In this document: positions 24,529 to 34,400 of the stretch, piece by piece
How the letters are laid out: each line of letters begins with the position of its first letter
Numbering within the stretch: position 1 is the stretch's first letter
Assembly (NCBI GenBank): GCA_029250665.1
Contig: JAQXEV010000067.1
Location: 1-37,625, forward strand
Direction of reading: 5' to 3'
DNA length: 37,625 nucleotides
Origin: Candidatus Thalassarchaeaceae archaeon
GTDB taxonomy: Archaea; Thermoplasmatota; Poseidoniia; Poseidoniales; Thalassarchaeaceae
Program-made: the position numbers and the translations under genes
Notes under the pieces: generated by a model
Databases searched by the model: none
Told to the model about the DNA's origin: nothing
The model's input: the letters and a program-made list of their open reading frames with translations, nothing else

Positions 24529-26220
24529 TTAGAAGAGCATGTCTTCATCTTCATCCTGACTTTTCTTGCTAATCCTCAGAAGGAAGGCTGCCATTCCAGC
24601 GACCGCAATGAATATCGCAGCGACAATTGGGATAATTGAGCCATCGCTATCTTCGGCGTCGAACCATGTGATTTGAGTGCTTGAGGCTGTTCCACCTCCA
24701 AAGGCATCATCCTCAACTAATTGAGTTGGGGTGAGAATCTCACAAGTTAGACTAGCCAAATCAACCTCACTATTCATCCATGAAAATTGGATGCCAACTT
24801 CTTCTCCGGCTTCGATTAACCCGCCTGGATAAGTCGTCATCTGGGCGGATGAGCCAGTCTCGCTGACATCACAATCAAAGTAGACGATTGCAGGAGCAGT
24901 ACCTCGATTTGCAATCGTTGCAATCAATCCGACTCCACCGCTGCTGCGAGATACGCTCTCGGTAGGCTGTTGGAACTCAACGGAGACGAAATCGATGAAG
25001 GGTGTGTAAGCGTCAATCACGATTACATCATCCCAAGTCAGAGGGACGATTCCGCCGCCATAAGACTCCATCGAGACATCCATGTTCCAGCCAGTTCTGT
25101 ATTCAACGATTTCAATCTCGGCTGCTTCGCTCCAAACGTTTCCATCAGCCCAACCGATTTCGACGGTTCGAGTCTCGCCAGCATCGATTAATCCAATTCC
25201 ATTCGCATCGCTGAAAAAGGTGGATGATGTAGTCTCCAATGGACCGAAATTGAGTATTTTGAAGAGAACACCTGCTGCATCGAAGTGAACTTGCTGAGCA
25301 CCGATGATGCGCTCCCAACGGTCTGTATGTCCGCCACTCCCTTCGACATTTTCGCCCCAGTGGAGCTCCGCCCTCGCGTGCGCGCGTACATCGTGGTCAT
25401 CTCGACTCATCGAGAACGTGGTATCTCCACTGAGGATGAGTTCACCATCAGCATTGACAAAAATCGGTCCAGTACGTTCGATAGAGGTGGAGTGGATAGT
25501 GAGTGTGCCATTGACCACTACATCGCAGCCAAGCATCGATGAATCATCGACATCGGCTACCCCGTGGATGAAAATCTTGCACGATTGCATATCCATATCC
25601 AATGCCATCATGTTACGGTGTTCGAGGTCGATGGCATCGTGCGTCGCCTCGGACCCAAACTCAGGAGTGAGAGTCACTGATTCCAGCCGCACGGACTGAT
25701 GTCCGTAGGCAACGAGACCAACCCAGACATCTTCGGTGTTTTCGTCGAAGGAAAGAGTGAATTCGCTACCATTCAGATCAACAGGCTCCCAACCATCAAC
25801 AATAGCCTGACCACCATAGAACGAGTTTCCTTCACCCGCATAGAAAGTGGCATCGAAAGCAACACCATAATCCGAACCGCGAATCAATACCGCAGAACGG
25901 TTCACCTCATCCCAATAGCCATACCCTGCAAGGCCAGTAGGGGGGTTTTCCGCGTCGACAACAGAGTTTTGGATGTTGAGCATTCCTCCTTCATCGACGA
26001 TAATTTGAGAATCATCAGAGATGAGCAAATTGAGGCCATTAATCGTCAATTCACCACCAGCAACTACACGCACATCTCCTTCCAAAGTGCGATCTTCTAC
26101 CCATTCAACCTGCGAATCAATCACAATATCTTCACTATCTGCTGCAACGCTCATCGACGATACCGAAACCAAGGAGGTGACCATCAGAACGCAGAGCAGA
26201 GTTGACCTCAAGCGGCTCAT
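24529..26220 (-). CDS. Secreted single-pass surface protein with beta-solenoid-like N-terminal domain
   Basis: This protein has 563 residues from the ATG at 26220 (MSRLRSTLLCVLMVTSLVSVSSMSVAA, a clear signal peptide). The frame extends up to 26391, but those 57 residues precede the signal peptide and overlap the divergent CDP-archaeol synthase gene, so they are excluded. Residues ~35-300 have short hydrophobic beta-strand repeats (GDVRVVAGGELTINGLNLL, DEGGMLNIQNSVV, VNGTLTIHSTSIE) like right-handed beta-helices. Later residues contain a CARDB-type Ig pattern (GVGLIATIANRGTAPAIVYFDCDV). A C-terminal helix (IIPIVAAIFIAVAGMAAFLL) and a basic then acidic tail anchor it. The family is not recognised. 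Its role is probably at the surface. Confidence 0.8.
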   Translation of the reverse strand: MSRLRSTLLCVLMVTSLVSVSSMSVAADSEDIVIDSQVEWVEDRTLEGDVRVVAGGELTINGLNLLISDDSQIIVDEGGMLNIQNSVVDAENPPTGLAGYGYWDEVNRSAVLIRGSDYGVAFDATFYAGEGNSFYGGQAIVDGWEPVDLNGSEFTLSFDENTEDVWVGLVAYGHQSVRLESVTLTPEFGSEATHDAIDLEHRNMMALDMDMQSCKIFIHGVADVDDSSMLGCDVVVNGTLTIHSTSIERTGPIFVNADGELILSGDTTFSMSRDDHDVRAHARAELHWGENVEGSGGHTDRWERIIGAQQVHFDAAGVLFKILNFGPLETTSSTFFSDANGIGLIDAGETRTVEIGWADGNVWSEAAEIEIVEYRTGWNMDVSMESYGGGIVPLTWDDVIVIDAYTPFIDFVSVEFQQPTESVSRSSGGVGLIATIANRGTAPAIVYFDCDVSETGSSAQMTTYPGGLIEAGEEVGIQFSWMNSEVDLASLTCEILTPTQLVEDDAFGGGTASSTQITWFDAEDSDGSIIPIVAAIFIAVAGMAAFLLRISKKSQDEDEDMLF

Positions 26221-26299
26221 GCCCCCGTCGTGCGTCGAGCCACCAATGAAGCAATCGGCGGCACGAGCGGTAAACCGAGAGTTCTTCTCGCATGAACTG

Positions 26300-26998
26300 A
26301 TGGCGACAACGATGACCGACGTGTCGGCAATATCATTCCCCTCTTCCGGAGGCGTGGAGTTCGCTCTGAACATCCTCACAGTGCTCATCATCTATGGCCC
26401 GGCCTACCTCGCAAACACGGGGGCTATGTTGTTTGGAAAGTGGCTACCTGATAAGCTTGGGTTGGAGAATCATAAGATCGACAGTGGACGGGTGCACGCT
26501 GACGGAAATCGTGTGCTGGGAGATGGAAAGTCTTGGGAGGGGCTTTTTGGCGGAGCATTCTTTTCTGGAATTTTAGTTATGATTGCACATTGGCTGTGGG
26601 CAGGGAATACTGGCCCATCAGATCGCCCCTTTATCGACCCAATTTTGACTACAGATTCGACTGATTGGTTCTGGATTGGAGGCGAATGGGGTGCCGCATT
26701 CATACTTGGATTCACTCTTGGATTTGCTTGTATGTTAGGCGATATGGCAGGTTCATTTGTAAAGCGCAGACAGGGCTTGAAGCGAGAGGGAGAGATAAGC
26801 TCCAAGGCGCCTTTGTTGGATACACTTCCATTTGCAATATTCATCTTCCTCGGGGCAGCCCTTTTGTTCAACGACCAAGTCATGATGCACTCACATCTAG
26901 CGCCTTCAATAATTACGATAATTATCCTGACTCCAATAATCCATCGCTCATTCAATATCTTGGGTTATCGCTTTGGCCTGAAATCAGTTCCGTACTGA
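26300..26998 (+). CDS. carS: CDP-archaeol synthase
   Basis: This 232-residue membrane enzyme activates 2,3-digeranylgeranylglyceryl phosphate with CTP to give CDP-archaeol, the branch point for archaeal polar lipids. Family-like blocks are YGPAYLANTGAMLFGKW, then IDSGRVHADGNRVLGDGKSWEG (Gly74-Asp75-Gly76-Lys77) and LGDMAGSFVKRRQGLKREG, the metal/CTP-binding pattern of CarS. About five hydrophobic helices are visible. The usual DQLDF motif appears in divergent form as LLDTLPFAIF. The frame is open far upstream (to 26021), but that part overlaps the divergent gene and family similarity begins just after 26300; ATG 26312 is an alternative. PurD follows 81 bp downstream on the same strand. Confidence 0.9.
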   Translation: MATTMTDVSAISFPSSGGVEFALNILTVLIIYGPAYLANTGAMLFGKWLPDKLGLENHKIDSGRVHADGNRVLGDGKSWEGLFGGAFFSGILVMIAHWLWAGNTGPSDRPFIDPILTTDSTDWFWIGGEWGAAFILGFTLGFACMLGDMAGSFVKRRQGLKREGEISSKAPLLDTLPFAIFIFLGAALLFNDQVMMHSHLAPSIITIIILTPIIHRSFNILGYRFGLKSVPY

Positions 26999-27049
26999 GA
27001 TTTGATTCTAGAATTTACTTTTGTGAGTCAGATTTCCCATCGGAATGCA

Positions 27050-27055
27050 TTATCT
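27050..27055 (+). promoter_or_regulatory. Possible TATA box for purD
   Basis: TTATCT is centred about 27 bp before the ATG at 27080 with no ribosome-binding site before that ATG. This is consistent with a leaderless transcript separate from carS. Weak evidence. Confidence 0.35.
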
Positions 27056-27079
27056 CCTTCGCGCGCGGGCTGCAATGAC

Positions 27080-28348
27080 ATGGCCGGAATGAATGTGCTC
27101 ATCGTCGGCGGCGGAGGTCGTGAGCACGCGTTGGCAATTGGGCTTGCTGAGAGTGAGTCCGTCGGCGCAGTCCATACTTGTCCAGGGAATGCTGGAACAT
27201 CTCTTGTTGGGACAAATCATCCAGTTTCAGCGACTGATGTTGAAGGTGTGGTATCGCTCGCCCGCGAACTAGCCGCGGACCTCGTCGTGGTCGGGCCCGA
27301 GGCTCCTCTAGTAGCCGGCTTGTCTGACTCTCTCCGTGCGGTTGGAATTGCCAGTTTTGGACCGCATTCGGAGGGAGCGGAATTGGAGGGTTCGAAGTTA
27401 CACGCCAAGAAAGTCATGGAGGATTTGGGAATCCCAACAGGTGGCGTGCAAATTCTCGATTCAGATTCCGATATTTCAGCCGCAATGGCTCGCTATTCTC
27501 CACCATGGGTCATCAAACGAGATGTGCTCGCGGCTGGCAAAGGCGTCGTCGTCACCGAGGACTCCAAAGAGGCCGCCGCATTCATCTCAGATTCAATCGC
27601 CAGCGATGAATTCGTCTTGTTGGAAGAATTCCTTGCTGGAGAAGAGGCTTCCATGCTCGTTCTGATGGACGAATCCGGTTACATCTGCCTCCCGGCGAGC
27701 CAAGATCACAAGCGGGTCGGCGAGGGAGATTCGGGTCCTAATACAGGAGGGATGGGCGCATATGCACCAGCTCCTGTTGTGACAGGAGCGGTTCGACAAC
27801 GCGCCATCGATGAAATCATCGAACCGATGCACCACTATCTTCGAAATCAACCAACACCCTATCGTGGTGTTCTCTATGTCGGCTTGATGATCGATGAAGA
27901 TGGGGCGCCGAGTGTTGTGGAATACAATGTCCGCTTCGGCGATCCTGAAACTCAAGTAACGATTCCGCTAATCGAAAATGACCTCGGCATGATGCTTCTG
28001 GCAGCCGCCGAAGGAAGGATCAGCGGAATCGAACCGAAGTTCGCTAACAAGTCCGCAGTCACCGTTGTGCTGGCATCTGAAGGCTATCCAGGGCCCTCTC
28101 AGACGGGGAGGCCAATAAGCGGTGCCAGCACTAGAATAGACGAGGGTGAAATCAGTGCATTTGTACATCTCGCAGGGGCCAAAATAGATCAGAACGGGAA
28201 TCTTGTCTCGAGTGGAGGAAGAGTACTTTCAGCGACTGCTTTGGCCAATGATCTTTCGACATCTGTGGGGGCTGCATACGCTGTCATCGATGAGATTCAA
28301 CTCGAGGGTTCACACCATCGCCGGGACATCGCTTTTCGGGCTCTCTGA
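27080..28348 (+). CDS. purD: Phosphoribosylamine-glycine ligase
   Basis: GAR synthetase joins phosphoribosylamine and glycine with ATP, the second step of purine synthesis. The 422-residue length is normal. Visible blocks are NVLIVGGGGREHAL at the N-terminus, VVVGPEAPLVAGL, GSKLHAKKVMEDLGIPTGG, and the ATP-grasp loop WVIKRDVLAAGKGVVV. DHKRVGEGDSGPNTGGMGAYAP and VEYNVRFGDPETQ (metal-binding Glu/Asn) are also intact. The ATP-grasp lysine context reads IKRDVLAAGKG, slightly unlike the usual VKADGLAAGKG. The frame extends up to 27002, but similarity begins at 27080 or 27089, so 27080 is chosen. No other purine gene is nearby. Confidence 0.97.
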   Translation: MAGMNVLIVGGGGREHALAIGLAESESVGAVHTCPGNAGTSLVGTNHPVSATDVEGVVSLARELAADLVVVGPEAPLVAGLSDSLRAVGIASFGPHSEGAELEGSKLHAKKVMEDLGIPTGGVQILDSDSDISAAMARYSPPWVIKRDVLAAGKGVVVTEDSKEAAAFISDSIASDEFVLLEEFLAGEEASMLVLMDESGYICLPASQDHKRVGEGDSGPNTGGMGAYAPAPVVTGAVRQRAIDEIIEPMHHYLRNQPTPYRGVLYVGLMIDEDGAPSVVEYNVRFGDPETQVTIPLIENDLGMMLLAAAEGRISGIEPKFANKSAVTVVLASEGYPGPSQTGRPISGASTRIDEGEISAFVHLAGAKIDQNGNLVSSGGRVLSATALANDLSTSVGAAYAVIDEIQLEGSHHRRDIAFRAL

Positions 28349-28403
28349 CTACTCTAATACCGATGGTAGTGCCGCTACTACGTAGCGTGCCATCCGAGAA
28401 CGG

Positions 28404-28409
28404 TTATAA
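28404..28409 (+). promoter_or_regulatory. TATA box for the AglB fusion gene
   Basis: TTATAA within GGTTATAAC lies about 61-66 bp before the ATG at 28470. Transcription would begin near 28432 and leave a leader of roughly 35-40 bases. This contrasts with the leaderless-type spacing before several neighbours. Confidence 0.5.
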
Positions 28410-28457
28410 CAGAACTTTTGGTCGCCGCGACGCTGAGCCTTCAGGCTGCATTTAGAC

Positions 28458-28464
28458 GGTGATG
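28458..28464 (+). promoter_or_regulatory. Ribosome-binding site for the AglB fusion gene
   Basis: GGTGATG ends 5 bases before the ATG at 28470 and matches the archaeal anti-Shine-Dalgarno complement. It supports 28470 as the true start. Confidence 0.5.
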
Positions 28465-28469
28465 AAACA

Positions 28470-31400
28470 ATGTCTTACGAAAACGGGAATGCGAGGGACG
28501 TCGGACAGACCTTAGGTCTGGCTTCGACCCCAGTGGCACTTGCAGGATTACTCCTGCTCTTCATGACTGCCACAACCCTTGCTGATAACGCGATGATTGA
28601 CCAAGGAAAGTTAGTCATCCTTCCTGTAGCAGCCGCATTAGCGGCTGTTCTGGGAAGGATTTGGGTATCTGCTCTGCCAGATGATTCCTTCGCAAGCCGC
28701 ACGCCTGTTGTCGCATTGCTCTTCGCAGTGGTGCCCCTCGTCGTTGAGTCTCTGGGCTTAATCGATTCAATTGTGGCTACAACATTCGCTTTCATGGCGA
28801 TTGCTACGCTATTTTTGGTCAAGTCTAACCGAAGTGAGGAGGCAACAGTGCTCTTCTCGATGGTTGCAGGATTCCACATGGCTGTGGCTTATGCAGCGGC
28901 TATGCCGGAATTGGTTATCGCTGAGGGCGCTTCACTACAGTCTCAATTGATCGATGTTCAGCGAGCCGGCCTCGCTGCCAACTTCTTTGCGTTCTGGGTC
29001 GCTTCGATGGTCCTCGGAACGTTCCTGGCAATCGCCTTCCGCGGCTCACTCATGCCTCCTGGATCCGGAGCTTTGTTCTCCAGATTACCTTCGAAAATCG
29101 ATGTCTCAGAACACCGAGACTTGATTATCACAGGGGTCGTTATTCTTCTTGTGAACTTGATTCCATTGCTATGGTTAGCTGGAATCTCCGATGCGGTGAT
29201 TTTCGAATCCCACCTTTATCTTGGAAGTGTCTGGGCAATGGCGACCTCAGTCGTCATCATGTTCGTTGCCTTCTGCCGCGCTGAGCGCTGGCATGTTCTG
29301 GGCGCTATTGTCGCAGTCAATTGGATAATCTACACCTTTGCTCACTTAGTTGAGATTGGTAATGAGTTGCCTGAAGGAATGAACTTCCTCTCTGGTAGCG
29401 ATTTCATAGGAGCATTTTCATGGTTGTTCATCACATTCTGGATGAATGTGCTGGCATTGATGCTGGCGGCTCGTGGTTACTTCGGTGATATCGCGCCTCG
29501 CCGCGAACCGAGCAATTTCCGCCTCTGGTGGAAGGAAAATTCCTACTCGATTCTTGTCGGTTCGGCACTCGTTATCGGATTTATGATTCGAACTGGCTGG
29601 AATGTTCTGCCAGCGATGAATGCGAATATCACTGGACTTTGGGACATGACCGGAGGTTCCGACCCTTGGTACATGAAGCGAGTTGTCGATTACATCGTCG
29701 CTGAGCGGGCCCACTTCATCTTTGATGCAGACCGGGCTTACCCAGCCGGTGGAATCAACCCGCGACCTCCGCTATTCTCGTGGTGTCTTGCCCTCGGTGG
29801 CTTGGCTTTGGAATGGCTAACTGGTATCCCCGCTGATGAGGTGATCTGGTGGTCCGTCGCCGGATTCCCTGCTATCTTCGGTGCACTAATCGTTCTGCCA
29901 GTCGCAGGCATTGCAGCACGTCTGCACAGTACTCAGGCGGGCATTATCGCCGCTTGGCTCATGGCTTTGATGCCGGGCCACATCAGCCACTCGACCTTTG
30001 GTCTGGCTGACCACGACTCGTTTGCGTTGCTATTCCTAACGATGGCATTCTACTTCTGGGTGCGAGCAGTTCACGATATTGGTAGCGAGCGCATGTTCCG
30101 CAATCCTGGTCCAAATCCGCTCTATCTCATTGCAGGGATGCGCGAGATGTGGAAGAGGAGCCCAGTTGTCATGTCCTACGCGACCTTGGCAGGCATCAGC
30201 TTCTCGACGGTCGCACTCGGTTGGAAGGGATTCGTCTACGGACCTGGAATCCTATTCCTCGCTTTTGCGGCTCAGATTGTTGTCAACATGTTCCGCCGCC
30301 GCGACAGCCTACCACTGACTTCGGCAGCGCTGCAGATGATGTTCACTACATTCTTGATTCCGCTGCCGTTCTACATCTGGCCAGGTCTCAACCTGCTTTG
30401 GGCACCTAGTGGATTCCAGCCGATGTTTTACATCGTTGGATTCACTTTTGCTCTCGGTTGGGTCGCTTCGAGCTTCCGTGACAAGCCTTGGCTGCTTGTT
30501 CTCGGAAGTGGTGGCGTTTTGTTCGGAGGAATCCTTGCAATACTTTGGATCCTTCAGTCGGCCGAGATTTACGATGGATGGGACATCCTATTCACTGGTG
30601 GATTCTACTTCTCAAAGAACAAGATCTTCGGAACGATTGGTGAGGCTCAGTCCCCGAGTCGTGGCGTTCTCTTCGCCTCGTATGGGCCTATTGTCACGCT
30701 CATCGCCCTTGGATACGCGTTCATTCTGCTCTGGCGTGGTGCGCGCGATGAGAAGCAAGGTCAGTCTCTAGCTGGAATTTGGGTGCTCATCGCGGCATAC
30801 ATGGCTTGGACCGCTGGTCGTTTCATCTTCAACGCGACACCGGCGATGGCTGTTGTCGGTGCTATCGGTATCGCCGCTCTATGGAAGATGGCTGATTTCC
30901 AAGCCTTCGCTAAGGAATGGCGTCGGTCTGGAATCGGAACTCCTAGAGCTCGTTTCCGTGCGATTCGCCCAGCAAGTGCTAAGCGACCTTTGATTCCCGT
31001 TCTCATGCTAGTCTTCATGCTAGTCGCCTCTCAGCACGTCACTTACGGTGTTGATTCTGGTATTCCTCGCGGAGAGACGGCGGCCGGAGATATCGACCAA
31101 ACAATCTACGACATTACACCAGATATTCTCAGGTACGACATCGCTGGACTTTCAGTCCTCGACAGCAGTACATACACTCCATCGACGACCTGCAGTAATG
31201 GCTGCTGGTACATGGGAACCTTCGGTCCCGGATTCAATGGCGGAGGATGGAATATGGCTTACGAATGGCTAGCAGAACAAGATGCTGACGAGCCATTCGG
31301 CCATCGACCCGCCTTCGTTTCATGGTGGGACTACGGATTCCAAGCCCTCGATTCAGGAGAGCATCCGACGGTCGCTGACAACTTCCAATCAGGTATCCCT

Positions 31401-34400
31401 AACAGCGGAGCTATGTTGCTCTCGTCAGGTCAGGACGATACTTTGGCTATGTTCATCGCGACACTGGCTCAGGGAGACCGCAGGTATTCTGATGACGGTA
31501 AGTTTACTGAAGAATTTTCGAATGTACTCAACGACCACTTCACTGAGGATCAGGTCTCTGAATTCTACCAGATAATGTCCTTCGGTCCAGGTGACAAGTC
31601 ATTCGTAGAGGACCGATCACTTGCTCTCTACGCCTCTGATGTGCAGGAACAGTACGTCAACAGTATGCTCGTATCTCACACCACAGAACTACTACACGGT
31701 TCCACACTTGGAGAGGATGGACTTACGCTTGAGCCGATGTGGTATGTCATGTATGATGGCGAGCAGGTTGGCAATGGTACAAACGATTCATCCGTAGCTA
31801 GCACTTTGTTCGATGATACGCGAGGAATCCTCAGTGGACAAACCAAGACCAGCATCGAAGATGAGGTCATCAGTCATTACGAAATCGGTGGATATCGATA
31901 TACTGCGGACTTGATTGAAGACTTCGATGACGTCTCGACTAATCTCCACAGAGTCAATGCTAAGCTTGGTCTCGCCCGAGCCTTCCTCACCTCTGCTCTC
32001 TCAACTGAGCAACTGGTAGATCTCTACCACGACATCAGCACATCGATGGAGTACGAGGTTCAGGATTATGAGGGAAGCCTAGGTCAGACGATAATGCGAA
32101 ACAACGAGATTCGATACTTTGCAATCGATGACAGGTTGTATCCTCTCGGTGGTGCATATTACGCCGATCAGAGTTATCACCGTGGCCAAACTACAGGAAT
32201 TTTCTATGCGCCAACAACACTCTCTGGATTGGACCCTAATCATTACATCGAGTCTATTTATGAGACTCAACAAAAGGGTCAAACAAAATACATGAGTGCT
32301 GAACAGTATGAACTCGAATACATGAACGATGTTGTCAAACAGCAATCTGGAGCAATGGAAGATCCAGCTGATATGATTCAACTGATTGACATCAATTATC
32401 AGCAGACTGAGTCTTTCTTTGAGACAATGGTGGCACGAATCTACGTTGGATATGGCACAACAAGCCTCGGTCTTGATGTAGATCCAGCACAACCAGGCCC
32501 AACTTGGGCGATTAGTGGAACTCCGGATTCACCTCTTGAGAATGCCTTCCCATTGCCGGGGGCTATGATGAACCACTTCGTCGTCGCCAATTGGTACAAC
32601 GACGGAACGGCATCTCCTGATGAGAATAACAACAGTGTCCCAGACATCTTCGATGGTGGATACGCGGCAATCGGCCGCGCTAACACCAATGTGAAGGTCG
32701 TCAAATACTACAGCGGTGCGACCATTGAAGGCACCGTCGAACTCGATGGTGTAGGGCCTATTCCGAACGCTCGAATCCTAATTGAGCGTGACGCATTCAG
32801 TGGCGAGGAAGTCGCAGATGAGAACGGAACGGTCATCGACCGTGACCAGAGAACTTACTGGATTCCGATTGGAACCGTCGATGCCGATGAGAATGGGGAC
32901 TACTCATTCGTAGTGCCCGCGGGAAGAATCCGCGTCAGTGCTTTCTTCGGAGAGCCAGATCTAGATACTGCTCGCCAATTGTTGCTTTCCGGTTCTGGTG
33001 GAATGTTACAGGATGTCGCTACAGAATCTACGGAAGGTCAGCGTAATGTTAACCTCATCACCGGAATTCTTGGTAACGTATCAGGTTCACAATGGCTCGC
33101 AGAGACCATCGTCAATGTATCAGGAGAGGACGGACACTCCAATGGAGAGGTCCACCTCACAGTAGATATCTCAGCTGATTCATCGTTCTCCACCGGACGT
33201 CTTGTCTGGACTGGAGATGAAGCATTCGATGGTGAGGCGATTACTGACGCAGTGGTCGAATTGAGCCCAGCATGGGATGCAATTCAGATGCAGCCGATTT
33301 CCCTCGAAACATCGACAGGAGCGGTCAGTGGAACCGACTTGGCCTTCCAAGGAATTGGCGAGGTCACATTCACTGGTGAGGGCGAGGTTACGAGCACTGG
33401 TATGATGACTGTGAGTGATTTCGTCGGAACGCACACCCAGACTATCCTACACGGCCACAGTCTTGCCGGCTCTGGTGAGTTCACCGGCCGCGGAACAATC
33501 TCGGGTATCATCGATGGATCTGATGTTGTCGATGGAGACTGTAACGAGAATGGCACTATGCCAGAGAATTTCTCAGTGTGTAGCCTAGCCGATGGAGATT
33601 TCCTAATCGATGGTGCGGTCAACGCGACTGGTCGATTCACATCGAATGGAACTGCATCATTCTCTCAAATTCACAACGGTTCCTCTTTGATTGGATCTGG
33701 TATCTTCAAGATTGATGCATCGAATCCAGACCTCGAGTCCTATGGGACTCTGAACGGTACTGGAACTTACACCGGGGATGGAGAGTTTAGCGGACCAATG
33801 GTTCAGGCTGGAACCTTCCATCTGACCGACGCGATTCCTGGATCTTACGATGTCACAGTAGTCTTCTCAGATGGAACTCGCGTCGAGATTGATGATGGAT
33901 TCAATGTCCCATTCAAGGGCGTTGCATCTCTGCATCAAATCGATGTTTACGGCGGTTTGGTCAATGGTAAGTTACTCGATTCAAACGAAAACCCACTAAC
34001 TGGAGAAGTACAACTCAGCATTGTAGATGAAGAGAACTCTACTTCACAGGGAGAGTGCAGCGAAGTCATGTACGCACCGTGCCATATCACGCCTGACGAG
34101 AACGGCTCGTTCACATTCGGACCGGTCGTCCCTGGTAGTTATCTGGCTGAACTCGACATGGATGGCGACGGCTTCAACGAAGCACAGATCATCCATATCT
34201 TCGAAGCCGAAACCGATTCAGTGATGGAGTTCCCAACTCCGATACCGATTACTTACGACCTTACCTTCACGCTCTCTCGTTCTGTAAACGGTACAACAAC
34301 CGACGTCAGTGACTTGAACATCACCTTACTCAGCACAGATGCCTCGGTCGCACCGGTCGATGCAGTTTACGATGCAGAGAATGGTGAATACATGGTTGAA

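Noticed and set aside
26021-26299. 93-residue N-terminal extension of CDP-archaeol synthase
   Set aside because: CarS-like sequence begins after 26300, and the extension runs antisense to the neighbouring gene's signal peptide region.
26221-26391. 57-residue N-terminal extension of the minus-strand surface protein
   Set aside because: It precedes a strong signal peptide and overlaps the divergent carS gene start.
28349-28469. Small gene or terminator between purD and the AglB fusion
   Set aside because: Only short imperfect inverted repeats and a promoter-like TATA box were seen; no credible coding frame or T-rich terminator.
30079-32704. Plus- and minus-strand short frames within the AglB core
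   Set aside because: They are in other frames of the continuous 3052-codon reading frame, which contains the catalytic motifs.
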